Origin: Zygaena filipendulae
Taxonomy: Eukaryota > Arthropoda > Insecta > Lepidoptera > Zygaenidae
Length of the DNA: 64,000 nt
Direction of reading: 5' to 3'
Assembly: GCA_907165275.2 (NCBI GenBank)
Contig: OU015655.1
Location: forward strand, 6,646,501 to 6,710,500
Part shown: one piece after another, positions 44,856-55,159 of the stretch
Layout: each line of letters opens with the position of its first letter
Position numbering within the stretch: position 1 is the stretch's first letter
Position numbers and translations under genes: made by a program
The notes under the pieces: generated by a model
The model's database searches: none
Told to the model about the DNA's origin: nothing
What the model saw: the letters and a program-made list of their open reading frames with translations, nothing else

Positions 44856-45250
44856 GCGCCTATTACACTTTGCAATTTCATAGCACCAATTCAGGGCTCT
44901 AAATCGGATACAATTTAGGGTCCGAGTATGAGAGAAAGAGAGAGCGAGTAATCACACTACACTAAATTGTACCCTAAATCGACTACTCTAGGTTACATTT
45001 TAATGTAGTGTGATCACTCACTCTCTCTCTTACTATTCTATTCTCTCAAATTGGTTCCAATTTAGGGTCGGTGAGTGAGAGAGAGAGAGTGAGTGATCAC
45101 ACTACATTAAAATGTACCCTACAGCAGTCGATTTAGAGTACAATTTAGTGTAGTGTGATTACTCGCTCTCTCTCTCACTCACTGACCCTAAATTGTATCC
45201 GATTTAGAGCACTAAATTGGTGTCTTGAAATTGCAAGGTGTAATAAGCGC
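44856..45250. mobile_element. Large palindromic fold-back element, 395 bp
   Basis: GCGCCTATTACACTTTGCAA..CACCAATT at the left is mirrored by AATTGGTG..TTGCAAGGTGTAATAAGCGC at the right. Inside, AATCACACTACACTAAATTG and GATCACTCACTCTCTCTCT blocks are mirrored about the centre near 45040, so nearly all of it can form one hairpin. (GA)n tracts lie in both arms. No coding. Confidence 0.85.
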
Positions 45251-45655
45251 TTTATAGTCATCTTTTAGAATGAATCACGAAGGCGTGAGACATAAGTACA
45301 CGCGTAGCCGGCTCTACCTAGTAAACGTGGGCAGCGGCGGTTTCCAAACAACCAGGAACATCGCAGTCAAAACAGTCTCGGATAAATAGGAACACAACCA
45401 ATTTGTGTCATATAACAGAAAGGCTTGTATTATCAGTATGTGTCATTTACAAAAACATAATATAAGTACAAGAATTATAATTAGCTACTACCTACTGCTA
45501 CTATTGATTGATTTTGATCTTGTAGCGCTGGATGATAATCTCAAGCATTATTATTTATAACCGAAGAAAGAGAAGAAGAGTGTTGTTAAATAAGTTCCTT
45601 GTTTTTTACTCATAGACGATCAATATTTATTTTAGCACTAATTTATTTATTTATA

Positions 45656-47168
45656 CACTCGAGAGCAATGAATTAGGGTCAGGTAAAGATATCTGAATAA
45701 CTCAAAAACTAAGAACGCTAGCTTAATGAAATAAATTGTGTTTGATAGACAATTAAATGTTCCCTAAATGAAAGTAATAAAATGTATAAGCCACTTTGTA
45801 TTTTATTCATAAAAAATTAAATAACAAAAAAATACTGTTTCTCAACTTATATCAAAAATATGAATTTTTTTTTTTTGTTTTATCGCTTTTAAATTTCTTG
45901 TGTTTTAGTACTTGGTATTATCTCCACGTACTAACGTGCTCTCATCACTACGGTAATATGATTTGGCATGCTGTACACCAACTTTCTTAAACTAAGTATA
46001 GCGACTTCGAGCTCTCGAAGCGTGATTGGGAGAGGGTTTCGACGCTTCACACATTTTCCGAGCTCGTCACAAGCATGCTCGATCGGATTGAGGTCCGGGC
46101 TGCGTGCTGGTCACTCAATAAAATCAATGTTCACTTCTTGAAGCTAGTCAATCACAATTTTACCAGTATGAGACCGGGCATTGTCATGCATAAAGATAGC
46201 ATCCTCCTCCAAATTGATCATAAATGCACCAACATACCTAAGCGATCTTTCACTAGTTATAGAGCCGTTTTCTATAAGCACCAGCTCTGTGCGACTCCTT
46301 GTAGAAATTCCGGCTCATACAATTAACGATCCACCACCATAGGCCACTGTCTCTTCGATGCAGGCTTGCTTGAATCGCTCCCCTGGTCTTCTATACACTC
46401 TCGTTCTTCCGTCATGCTTATAGAGCATAAGCCTTGATTCATCTGAGAACCAATTCTTGACCAATCTTCAACACTCCAATTTAAGTGATTTCGGGCATAT
46501 CTAAATCTCGAAATACGATGCTCTCGCTCCAATTTATGGCCGTTTGCAGATCTTAATGGCTTTAATTTTGCTTCAGCAAGTCCATGCACTTTGATTACTT
46601 CCTCCGCGGCGTTGGAACTGATGTATAAGTTCAGTTCCAGTAAGAAAGCGGTTTCGAAGCATTGTGTTGACCAAGTACGGATCTTCTCGTGCTGTGGTAC
46701 ATCTGGCTCTACCTTTTCCTGGTGTGCGTAGGTTTGAGCCGGTTCCCTCGTAACGCCGGAGAGCTTTTTGTGCAGTTGACAGCGACACACCAACTGTCCT
46801 TGCTGTATCAAGCTGACTCCGGCCGTTTTCCAGCATTGTGAGAATTCTGGTGCATTCTTCAGATGTAAGCGACATTATTACAGCTTTAATAATGAATATT
46901 CAACATTAGAAACTATTTTTATACACCTTTTTATATAAAACAAAAGTAAGGACCGAAGACGAAAATGTTTAGTTCTATTTACAAAAGTACCATTTTTTGT
47001 ATTTTGTAATTTTTTATAGCATAGTTTTACAGTAACTTATATTTTTTATTACTTTCATTCAAGAAACATTTATTTGTCTATCAAACAATTTATTTCATTG
47101 AGCTAGCATTTTTAGTTTGTGAGTTTTTCAGATATTTTTACCTGACCCTAATTCATTGCTCTCGACTG
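45656..47168 (-). mobile_element. Tc1-like element with long terminal repeats, 1513 bp
   Basis: The ends CACTCGAGAGCAATGAATTA and CAGTCGAGAGCAATGAATTA (inverse) are flanked by TA. The terminal repeats stay similar for about 140 bp (through TTAGGGTCAGGTAAA, GCTAGCT..AATGAAATAAATTG and GAAAGTAATAAAA). The transposase reading frame is on the minus strand. Confidence 0.92.
45924..46875 (-). pseudogene. Tc1-like transposase, inactivated
   Basis: ATG at 46875 opens MSLTSEECTRILTMLENGRS and the helix-turn-helix region (VGVSLSTAQKALRRYEGTG). After a frameshift come HRISRFRYARNHLNW and WSRI. A later frame has FMHDNARSHTGKIV and PARSPDLNPIEHACDELG. The aspartate of HDNA and the glutamate of NPIE are 34 residues apart, i.e. 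a DD34E signature of the Tc1 group. At least three stop codons and two frameshifts interrupt it. The length before decay would be about 315 codons, shorter than usual. Confidence 0.9.
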
Positions 47169-47499
47169 TAAATGCAGGTTAATTCCCAAGAAACTTAGTT
47201 GACTAAATACAGTGCCGTCAAACAGACCGCAAAATTTTTGGATTTATTGGAATCCTATTTATCTAGATTCTAGATAATACAGATCTCGATGAATACGTGT
47301 AGGTACCTACTTATTCATATTATAGCTTGGGATCAATAGGTGGCACTCATCGCGCCCATAGGCACGCGTTGTGGTCCATCTATTATATAATTTATACCTA
47401 CTGTATGTAGGATTACGGATCGTGATTCAACTCACCATAAGAGTCCCTCTACCCTTGCGGCCTTGTGGTGAGTTGCCACCATTTAAAAAAAATACATAA

Positions 47500-48032
47500 T
47501 ATATGAATTATTTTTCTGAAGAAAGACGCAAAAATATAGTAGGTACTTTTGAGAAATGTAGGGGAAAAGTACACATTTATTTTTAATCATAATATACGTG
47601 TATCAGGCAGCATTAATCGTCAAATTTTCTTATTGCCAGTTTGACAGTTAAGTTAACGTTTTGTTGCCGCAAATTTCGTTCTGAAATTCCCCTAGCTGCC
47701 CTGCGGGCGCGTTTCAGACCAGTCACAGTTAATTTAAAAGAGTGCGACAGTTGAATTAGGGATAAAAATATAGTATTTTTCGCACTACCTACTTATATTA
47801 TTTTTCTATAACACTAGCTGTGCCCCGCAGTTTCACCGGCCAGAGTTTTAGAATTCCCACAGGAACTCCCAATTATCTTTAATACAAACCTTCCCTGAAC
47901 TTCCACAAATATTTCAAGTTTAAATTAGCCAAATCGGTCCAGCCATTCTTGAGTTTTAGCGAGGCAAACGTTCATTTTATATATTAGATTGTATCTGGTA
48001 CAATATACTATTATAGTACGGATGGCAACCCT
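47500..48032 (-). mobile_element. GGTTGCCAC-family element split by a Helitron
   Basis: On the minus strand it has GGGTTGCCATCCGTACTATA at its start, TTAATTCAACTGTCGCACTC, AACTGTGACTGGTCTGAAAC, CGGCAACAAAACG and AACTGTCAA in the same order as 21471-21912. The Helitron-like copy 47814-47988 interrupts it. The left edge near 47470-47500 is approximate. Confidence 0.6.
47814..47988 (-). mobile_element. Helitron-like element, GAGGCAAACGTT subfamily
   Basis: On the minus strand it starts TCTAATATATAAAATGAACG, has TGCCTCGCTAAAACTCAAGA, GGACCGATTTGGCTAATTTA and GGGAATTCTAAAACTC, and ends CTGCGGGGCACAGCTAG then T. The same body, without ends, is recognisable around 55455-55580. Confidence 0.8.
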
Positions 48033-48808
48033 AACCATAAGTATTGCGCCATACGATAAATAGTTCAACATTTACGCTTACGCTTATTTCCTAATTGCTG
48101 TACTTAACCCACACTTAACCAGATATTCTACGTATTTACATAGGTTTATGTAACATGTAGATCCTAGATTAGCTTCACATACTTACTGGCTACTGCACTT
48201 ATTGTTTCCGAAAGTTGATATTTAAGTTTCGCGAAGGTGGTCTTTTTTGTTGTTTTATAATATAATTACGAGGCATCGCGATGATTCCTTCGGTGTCAGT
48301 CAAGAGCTCCCAAGAAATATTTCGGACCATAAACTTACTGCATTTTGAAATCACTACCTACTGCATTTCGAATAAAAAGAAGGAATTGTATATGTAAAAG
48401 TCCATACTTAATAAGGAGAATAAGAACCTTACCTCCATCCTCCTGGCGAGGAATCAGTACTGGTATCTTTCAACTGGGTGGTGCTGGCACTCTGCAGATT
48501 GGGCACGTTCACACTGCAATAGACAAGCGCGGAGGATTATATTACAATAAAGAGCAACGGCTATTTTGGGGCTCAGACCAAATAAAAACTAAAGACGGAA
48601 CGTCTCGAACAACGAAGTGAAGCCGGTTTCGTGTGCATGAGGTGCTTATGGATCGATCAGACTACACGGTATTTAGGGACCCTAACACTGATTTAGGGTG
48701 GTGTGATCGGATTTAGAGAGTTAGGGTCCCTAATTAGGGTGATCGGACGGACCCGGTCGCCGTGCTCTCTAAATCGGGTGGTGTGATCCGACTTAGGGCA
48801 ATTAGGGT

Positions 48809-49696
48809 CAGTGTTGCCATAGCTGGTGAAATTTCACCAAATCGAATGTTTTTAGTGTTATAATAATAATTGTTATAATTACTTTTGGCGATTTGGTAAC
48901 AAACTTGCAAAACCTTGTTATTTTCCAGGTATATCTGTTTATCTAATAAGTAGGTATATAAGATTATTATTATCTTTATTTTCTTTCTAATTCATTTATA
49001 GTTTCTTATGAGTCGAAAGATTATCTAAAAAAATCTATTACGTAAATTGAAAATATTGTTATTGGTAATAATTATCTTATTATTTGTTTTATTACTAATT
49101 TGTTTATTTTCTGCTAACTAAAGGTTGGTATAGGTATAGGTATAGGTCAGGGACTTAGGTCCCCTGGGGAGGGACTTAGGTCCCCCGGGGACTAAGTCCC
49201 AGAGGAGGAGCCCGTCCGTCAGGCTGGCGCCGTCGGGGCCGCGGAGAGTGCGCGAGCGATTCCCGCGGCCTCGACGCTAGACGCTGAGAAGGAACACCCC
49301 AGGGTTTTTAGTGGGTAGATCGCCCTTATCAGGTTCCACATAACCACAGTCCACCCCAGGGCGGTGGTATGCATAAAGCATTTTCCCTGGGTCAAAAAAA
49401 AAGGTATAGGTATAGGTAGGTATAGGTAGGAATTATAGTATTAATTATGGATTTCTTGATTTGTGATTTTGTAATTTATGGTTTGCTCTTGGACAGTAAA
49501 ATATACTTATTTTAATGTGTTTTTTCATTTTTTTCTCAAGAAAAAATAATTCGAATCAGTTCATTTCCAAGGAAAGCAAAACATAACAACATACTTACTT
49601 ATCAGAAATATACATAGAAAATTACAATATTATATTCTAACATTTTTTCAACAAATCACCAAAATGTGGTGAAATTCACCAGCTATAGCAACACTG
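48809..49696. mobile_element. TIR element with CAGTGTTGCYATAGCTGG ends
   Basis: CAGTGTTGCCATAGCTGGTG..TTTCACCA at the left is mirrored by TGGTGAAATTCACCAGCTAT..AACACTG at the right, about 30 bp. No clear target duplication. It contains a retroelement 3' fragment (49147-49402). Confidence 0.75.
49147..49402 (+). mobile_element. Non-LTR retroelement 3' fragment with poly(A)
   Basis: The body CAGGGACTTAGGTCCCC..GGCTGGCGCCGTCGGGG..CCCAGGGTTTTTAGTGGGT..GGTATGCATAAAGCATTTTC ends in a 9-A tail. (GGTATA)n words lie on both sides, consistent with a target duplication within that repeat. Two GGGACTTAGGTCCC palindromes open the fragment. Confidence 0.65.
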
Positions 49697-49729
49697 GACT
49701 GTACACAGAGAGTTAGGGTCCCGGTATTT

Positions 49730-49952
49730 GGACGCAGATAAGCAATAACATGTTAACCCACAAAATTAAGTTATTGATTCAGAACGATTTCTTGAGAGGC
49801 AGAGAACGTTTTTTAATTGTGTGTTGACCTTATTACATTGCTTAAATATGTAACTAAATGTTGAACATAAAAAATGTTGACACAAAATGGCGGTCCTACT
49901 TTTAAAACACGATTCTCCAGTGTGGGTTAACACACTATGCTTATCTATGTCC
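49730..49952. mobile_element. GGACGCAGATAAGCAAT MITE with 4-bp target duplication (ATTT)
   Basis: The ends are GGACGCAGATAAGCAATAAC and the inverse of CACACTATGCTTATCTATGTCC. ATTT lies on both sides (49726-49729, 49953-49956). Confidence 0.9.
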
Positions 49953-50150
49953 ATTTAGAGTAGTGTAATCGGTCGCACGGTGCACCCTTGCAAGGGGCCA
50001 CGCCCACCCTAAATATCGGGCCCTGAATACCGTGAAGTCTGATCGCTATTTGCTCCTTTAGGAAAGTGCCACAACGATTCCCAGGTATGGTGTCTTTTTC
50101 TTGTAAGTGTGTGCATGTTTCTGTGTACCTACACTAGATTATCATCGTTT

Positions 50151-50381
50151 GGACATAGATAAGCAATAGTGTGTTAACCCACACTGGAGAAATTTTGAGT
50201 AAATCGTGTTTTAAAATTTTTGTGTGTGTGTCAACATTTTTTATGTTCAATATTTAGTTACATATTTAAGCAATGTAATAAGGTAAACACATAATTAAAA
50301 AACGTACCCTAACTCTCAATAAATCATTCTGAATCAATAACTTAATTTTGTGGGTTAACATGTTATTGCTTATCTGCGTCC
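50151..50381. mobile_element. GGACATAGATAAGCAAT MITE with 4-bp target duplication (GTTT)
   Basis: The ends are GGACATAGATAAGCAATAGT and the inverse of AACATGTTATTGCTTATCTGCGTCC. GTTT lies on both sides (50147-50150, 50382-50385). The orientation is opposite to the copy at 49730. Confidence 0.9.
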
Positions 50382-50571
50382 GTTTATCGCATGCTATATC
50401 ATCGTTTAGAGGAAATAAAATTGTATTATGTTCTCAAGAACAGTGAATTCTATCTATTTTAGTAGATTTTTGTCATTTTTACACGACAGACCGCAGTTGA
50501 GTTTGTTAAAAATTATAATTCAAGCAAAAGTTACAGATTACCTACCTATATGATATTATTACTTTTCGGGG

Positions 50572-50650
50572 ATCGAACCCACGACACCTGAAGCAGCATT
50601 CAGGTTTGCTTACGACTAGTGACTAGCTAGACTGCTAGATCAACGATATC
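50572..50650 (-). repeat. tRNA-like / SINE-like fragment
   Basis: On the minus strand GTGTCGTGGGTTCGATCCCCG provides a B-box-like GGTTCGATCCC. Upstream is an imperfect TAGCTAGTCACTAGTCGTAA stretch without a proper A box or acceptor stem. It is more likely a decayed SINE or LINE end than a tRNA gene. Confidence 0.35.
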
Positions 50651-50702
50651 GGTATTGTACCTAAATACCTATAGGGCACCAACTAGCAATTCTTGTTCAA
50701 TA

Positions 50703-50796
50703 AATGAACGTGCCTGCGTGCGTCAGTTTTGTTTTTAAAATCTTTACTTAAAATTAGTAGTTAGGTACCTAATCATTAAAACGATCGAGTACGGCA
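50703..50796 (-). mobile_element. Half copy of the CCGCACTCAGAGTCGAC fold-back MITE
   Basis: GCGTCAGTTTTGTTTTTAAAATC, TTACTTAAAATTAGTAGTTA and AATCATTAAAACGATCGAGT match the right arm of the second subfamily (58601-58843). The left arm is absent. Confidence 0.5.
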
Positions 50797-51504
50797 GTGG
50801 GTACCTAAGTCTCACGTTATCTATTAATTTATTAAAACATAAATTCCACAAAAAATATCCTACTTACTACTCATTTGGCGCGCGAGTAACACTGCCGATG
50901 CCGTTTAGCGGCGACCAAAAAGTACAAAAATTCAAACTTGGACTACAAAATATAAAACCCCGCCTGGACGCCTTCTAAACTAGGACAAATCCGAGCCGGA
51001 CCGCTGGCAGTCCTACTTCAAGTAATTACTTTATTCTGATTCTGGAAGGAATATATCGTGAACTACAAAAAAATGAGGAGGGCCCCCCTTTTGACTTCAG
51101 TTACCTACCTATAATACCTATACTCTACATATAACTCAATATTTTAAAGTAATTATTGCAAAGCAAACTGTTGATATTTGTGAACATTTTGTACTTTAAA
51201 CGAATTTATCGATTGTTCGCCGTTTTCTGCTTCTACATTATAATAATAATAACCAGTATGATCGTAGAGTAGAATCCTAGATGAATGAAGTGGCGGAAAA
51301 TCTCCAGAATAGTCAACTCAGATCGTTGCCGATATGGCCATTGTCATCAAGTTGACAATGGACCGTTATAACACCGTAAACAAGGTGTACTTAGTCCATT
51401 CAGTACTTCCCCGGAAATCTGCTATAGACATGGACGTAGCCTACATTTATATGAAAAGAATGAAGAAACAATAATTGGGTTTATTAAAACAGAAATGAAC
51501 TTAC

Positions 51505-51562
51505 ATTTTTTTGTTTGCCACTGAAGGTTCAACGATAAGTGGCAACCCACAATAGGTGTAAC
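51505..51562 (-). CDS. Imp: Imp coding exon 2 (end of RRM1 and linker)
   Basis: The acceptor TTTTTTTCAG at 51563 and donor AAT|GTAAGT at 51504 bound 58 bp. Joined to exon 1 it completes the glycine codon and reads YTYCGLPLIVEPSVANKK, ending two bases into a codon. The V-E-P-S-V-x-x-K-K tract follows RRM1 in IGF2BP proteins, where it begins the linker to RRM2. The exon-1/exon-2 intron is only 107 bp. The next exon, expected to continue with the RRM2 start, was not found to the left. Confidence 0.85.
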
Positions 51563-51669
51563 CTGAAAAAAAGGGCAAATATTTTTTCTATATCTACCAA
51601 ATACTTAAAGTATTTTAAAGTATAAAGGTAAAAAACTAGATGGGGAGGTTTAGTTGAATATATAATTAC

Positions 51670-51874
51670 CATGGAGCTTGTCAATCGCACGATCCGCCGC
51701 CGACTGATCAGGAAAGTCAACAAAAGCATAACCACCTCTCTTGACTGCGATGTCAGCAACGGTCAAATTGTGTTCAGCAAAGAGCTGTCTGACAGCTGCT
51801 TCATCAGCTTCTATAGGGAGGTTACCTATGTAAAGCTTGTTCATAGCAGAAACAGTTTTCAATTGCTCACTCAT
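51670..51874 (-). CDS. Imp: Imp coding exon 1, IGF2 mRNA-binding protein
   Basis: The minus-strand ATG at 51874 gives MSEQLKTVSAMNKLYIGNLP and then EADEAAVRQLFAEHNLTV, GGYAFVDFPDQSAADRAID, KLH and the first base of Gly. LYIGNLP (RNP2) and GGYAFVDF (RNP1) define RRM1, and the whole matches the N-terminus of IGF2BP/Imp, a cytoplasmic RNA-binding protein with two RRMs and four KH domains that controls localisation, stability and translation of target mRNAs. The donor is CCATG|GTAATT. An alternative start is the internal Met at 51844. A frame continues open upstream to 52078, but that part has no similarity and contains a short upstream ORF (MATEIIEAKPMS), so I treat it as 5' leader. Confidence 0.9.
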
Positions 51875-52078
51875 GTTGAATGGTGATTTGCAAGAAATAA
51901 ATCCGATAACTTTGGTCGCAACAAGACGACCCGTAAGTCCAGCAAGTCGATCGACTTTCAATTGTCCATGTGTCCGATATCTTTGACATAAATGTGACTG
52001 AATTTCGAATTTAGGACATCGGTTTGGCTTCGATAATCTCGGTGGCCATGTTCGTATAGTGGTGAAAAAAGGTTTCAT
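51875..52078 (-). promoter_or_regulatory. Probable Imp 5' leader with upstream ORF
   Basis: Between 51875 and 52078 the minus strand has a small upstream ORF starting ATGGCCACCGAGATTATCGA (MATEIIEAKPMS, then stop) in a good context. Such an ORF could lower translation of the main frame. The transcription start or upstream splice site was not identified. Confidence 0.35.
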
Positions 52079-52079
52079 T

Positions 52080-54000
52080 ACGCAAACTCAATTAATAAAA
52101 CGTATCTACGTTTGATAAAAAATAATAATTGGAATCTATTTAATTTCTCAACTTATGCTATTACGTGGAAATAAGTATAGATGTTTTACTTTTAGAGATC
52201 TAGGTCCTAGGATCAAACAATCTGGGGCTATTAGGTAGGTAGGTATTTATTTTTATAACACTTGGATTACTGCTTACTTTCTAAAATAAGATACCTATTT
52301 ACCTAGTAAGAAGTTTATAGTTGCTTTTGCCATGGTGATCGGTTTAACAGAGACAGGTACGGAATAATATGGATATGCGTGATTTTGCTGCAATCAATGA
52401 TAATTAACAATTTTATACAAAGTTTATACCTAGGTGTATTATGTCGTGGCCAACCAAAATGAAATGCAACCATATTTTCATGACATGGCCGGCTAAAATT
52501 GATCATATCGATTAAATATCAACATCTGATGATTTGGGCAACAGAGTTTTGCCATAATATTATATTGTCATGATGTTATTATGTAGGGTGCCCATAAAAA
52601 ATGTGTAGAAGTAGTAAAAATTCGAAATACGACCATTGAAATATCACCCAATTTTCCTTACCGCTTCCCTGGCATGATGGATCCGCATAAACAATGCGCT
52701 ATCAGCACCTCTAGCGGCGGGTAATGTATCTATTTTAAGATAGGTATGATCGCTAATGTTTTACCCTTGGTTTTACCACATCATGAAATAGCCGTGCGTT
52801 TTGCTGTTCATATGCTTAAACACTGATTTATTCATTGATCTTGCCAGGCTATATCATGACCATGATGTGGCCAGTTTATGGATTTGCTGGGTAAGTGGAA
52901 AATGAATCCGTTTTAAAATCATCACCCATAGCACTAAAGACATTAAAACAGCACGATGGCGGCGAAAGGGGCCTAAGTAGGTATGTGATCGTACAAATTA
53001 TACGTCAAACTGTTCGCTGTTCGTGTTCTGTTCGTGTTTTGATGAATTTGGTGGTTTTAATTAGGTACTTTCGGACCTGAAATAGGACGAATATTTCATC
53101 ACGGAAAAATTTAGTACAGTTTCGGATAGAAACTCAAACAAAGTGTAAAATGAAACCAAATTATATTTTATATAATATTACAACTAAATTTTTTTTTACT
53201 CAATCTGATTTTTTTTAACATCGCCATTATTTTTTTTACAAAAATAGTATATTTTTGGAACAAGAATATAATAATGTAATAATAATAATTTGTACCATGT
53301 TTTCCAGGAACGAACCTTTGACACAAACAAAAATAAATCTCGCAATTTTAAATAGGAACCTAAATGGAATCAAATTTCTAATTTATTAAAAATATTGGTA
53401 ACAGTTTTCCTAATGGTTCCCATAAACAAAGAAAATAATTAACTACATCACAAACTTTGATTTAAAAAACAAATGACAGTACATATTAGAGTTAGTAGGT
53501 ATTTATATTACAATGTTCACAAAACACTTATTTCTTATCAATTATGCTTACTACAACCATAAAAAAGATCTCAAGATAAAGATACGGCCACAGGCACCAT
53601 TGTATTTCAAATTATTAACATTATAATTATTTCAATAAATAAAATAAACCAAATAACTGATAAATAAAATATATACCTATAATATAAGATCAATAACAAA
53701 GTTTAAATAAATAATTTGAAATTTTCTTAATAAATGAATTTCAGTTAGTACTAAAAATGTATCTTTAAAAATACATATAATGCAAAAGTATAAAACGATA
53801 GTGTGTACTTTTGATTTAATGCCAACTCGCAACAACATTGCACTCGCTACAGTGGGTATCATAATCGTGACGCCATAGCGTTCATTGAAATAAATATCGA
53901 CATTATTATGTATCTACTCGTGATTCATAATCTGCACATATTTTCATTGTTATTTGATTCGACCACAATCTAAGTTGGTGTTTTCTTATCTCTCGCGTAA
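52080..54000. other. Intergenic stretch between Imp and TTC39
   Basis: Mostly AT-rich with no supportable gene. A CTCF-like word sits at 52705-52720 (GCACCTCTAGCGGCGG). The frames at 52315-52506, 52895-53080 and 53677-53862 show no domains. Confidence 0.4.
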
Positions 54001-54018
54001 AAGTATTATTTCAGCAGT

Positions 54019-54288
54019 TTAGCATGTAACTGAGACCTGTGTGACATAATGGACACTGTTTGCTGGTGAAGCGAGACCCGAGTTTACACATATAAACCGT
54101 TTGCAGCTCCGTCCTTCCTTATTCATAAAAATAAATAACCAGCCAAGTGCTTTCGGACATCTGGACCACACACAGTGAACAATTTCATTATGGGGCAGAA
54201 CGTTACAATTCAAAGATATCTTCTTTGGATATCTTTTTATTTTGACAGTCTCTATCCCATCGTTAAAAACTACATTTCTCATTTTCAC
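54019..54288 (-). pseudogene. Possible protein remnant with cysteine motifs
   Basis: One minus-strand frame (89 codons) begins MKMRNVVFNDGIETVKIKRY and contains CVWSRCPKALGW. An overlapping second frame ends with MCKLGSRFTSKQCPLCHTGL before a stop. Both look more protein-like than the surroundings, and C-P-L-C could be part of a zinc-binding tail. They cannot both be coding in place, so a frameshifted remnant or one short terminal exon is possible. No family was recognised. Confidence 0.25.
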
Positions 54289-54299
54289 TTCAGTGAAAG

Positions 54300-54850
54300 T
54301 GTTTTAACAAGGTAGTGGTTATATTCTCTTTGGTGTTTTTATACACAAAAGAACGTCATTATGATAATGACGTACCTAGTGGTTAAATATTCACTTTGGA
54401 TAAAGAGAAATTATATAGGAGCAAATGCAATGTTGTTAGGTATATTGTACATATATAACTTTTTGATGTTCTTTTACACTTTGATTATATTTTTCAAAAT
54501 GTACAATGTACATACTGATTAGAAGAAAACTTCTAAGAAAAAAACAATCATTTTAGTATGGTTTGTAAATATGTACATATTTGCACTTCCAGAATAATTA
54601 ATTACAATTATAATAGTGTGGATAGTACGTAATTATAACTATTAAGTAAGTACATCATATTCAGCAAGAATCAATTAATGGTAATTTAAATGTTTTCATT
54701 GATTGTTTAAACTGTTGCCTACTGTCTCTCATCACAAACACTAAATTCCTTCATTCCTCCATTCCTAACAAAAAATGTCATCCAAATTATTATCATTATT
54801 ATTATAACCATTACGTGTCATCGTTATTAAAAAAGAAAAATAAATCCAAT
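54300..54850. other. No gene recognised
   Basis: AT-rich. No terminal repeats or coding region. Confidence 0.4.
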
Positions 54851-55155
54851 GGGCTAGTTGACAATTTTTTTTTAGTCCGGTTTGTAGATTATCTAATAAA
54901 AAATATTGGAAACGTATTTTTCTTTTTTTACATAATCAAATAATAACGGCGGAACGTTGAGTTGAAATTTCGCGTGACGCCACTGTCCGGTGCAATTTGT
55001 ATGAGGGTTTATACCGGTAAATGACGTCACGAGACCCCACCCTAAACATTATGTGCTATATCTATGTATATTTTCATTAATTTGAAAAAGGCAAAAAATA
55101 CGTGTTTAACTGACTAATGACAATTTTGATTTTCTAAAGTCGTCAACACCCCTAA
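54851..55155. mobile_element. Second copy of the GGCTAGTT-ended TIR element
   Basis: It shares TTTTAGTCCGGTTTGTAGATTA, AAAATATTGGAAACGTATTTT, CGCGTGACGCCAC, GACGTCACGAGACCCCACCC and CATTAATTTGAAAAAGGCAAAAAATACG with 1634-1957. The termini are more eroded. Confidence 0.6.
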
Positions 55156-55159
55156 AAGT

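Larger units (their letters stand above)
48653..50043. mobile_element. TIR element (ATCAGACTWCACGGTATT) with nested insertions
   Basis: ATCAGACTACACGGTATTTA at the left is mirrored by CTGAATACCGTGAAGTCTGA at the right. The ends hold TTAGGGTGGTGTGATCGGAT-type words, as in the palindrome at 44856-45250. TTA occurs just outside both ends of the larger block relative to the interrupted host MITE, which would suit a 3-bp duplication. Two elements (48809-49696 and 49730-49952) lie inside. Confidence 0.7.
48572..50140 (+). mobile_element. CTCAGACC-family MITE split by younger insertions
   Basis: The left part (48572 to about 48650) begins CTCAGACCAAATAAAAACTA and matches 29293-29515 to GTGCTTA. The matching continuation GGAAAGTGCCACAACGATTC resumes at 50062 and runs to about 50135. 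The right terminal repeat is missing. The 1.4 kb between the two parts is a stack of other elements. Confidence 0.85.

Noticed and set aside
46075..46326. 83-codon plus-strand frame
   Set aside because: Antisense of the Tc1-like transposase remnant.
50572..50650. tRNA gene
   Set aside because: Only the T-arm/B-box-like part is present. There is no acceptor stem or anticodon arm.
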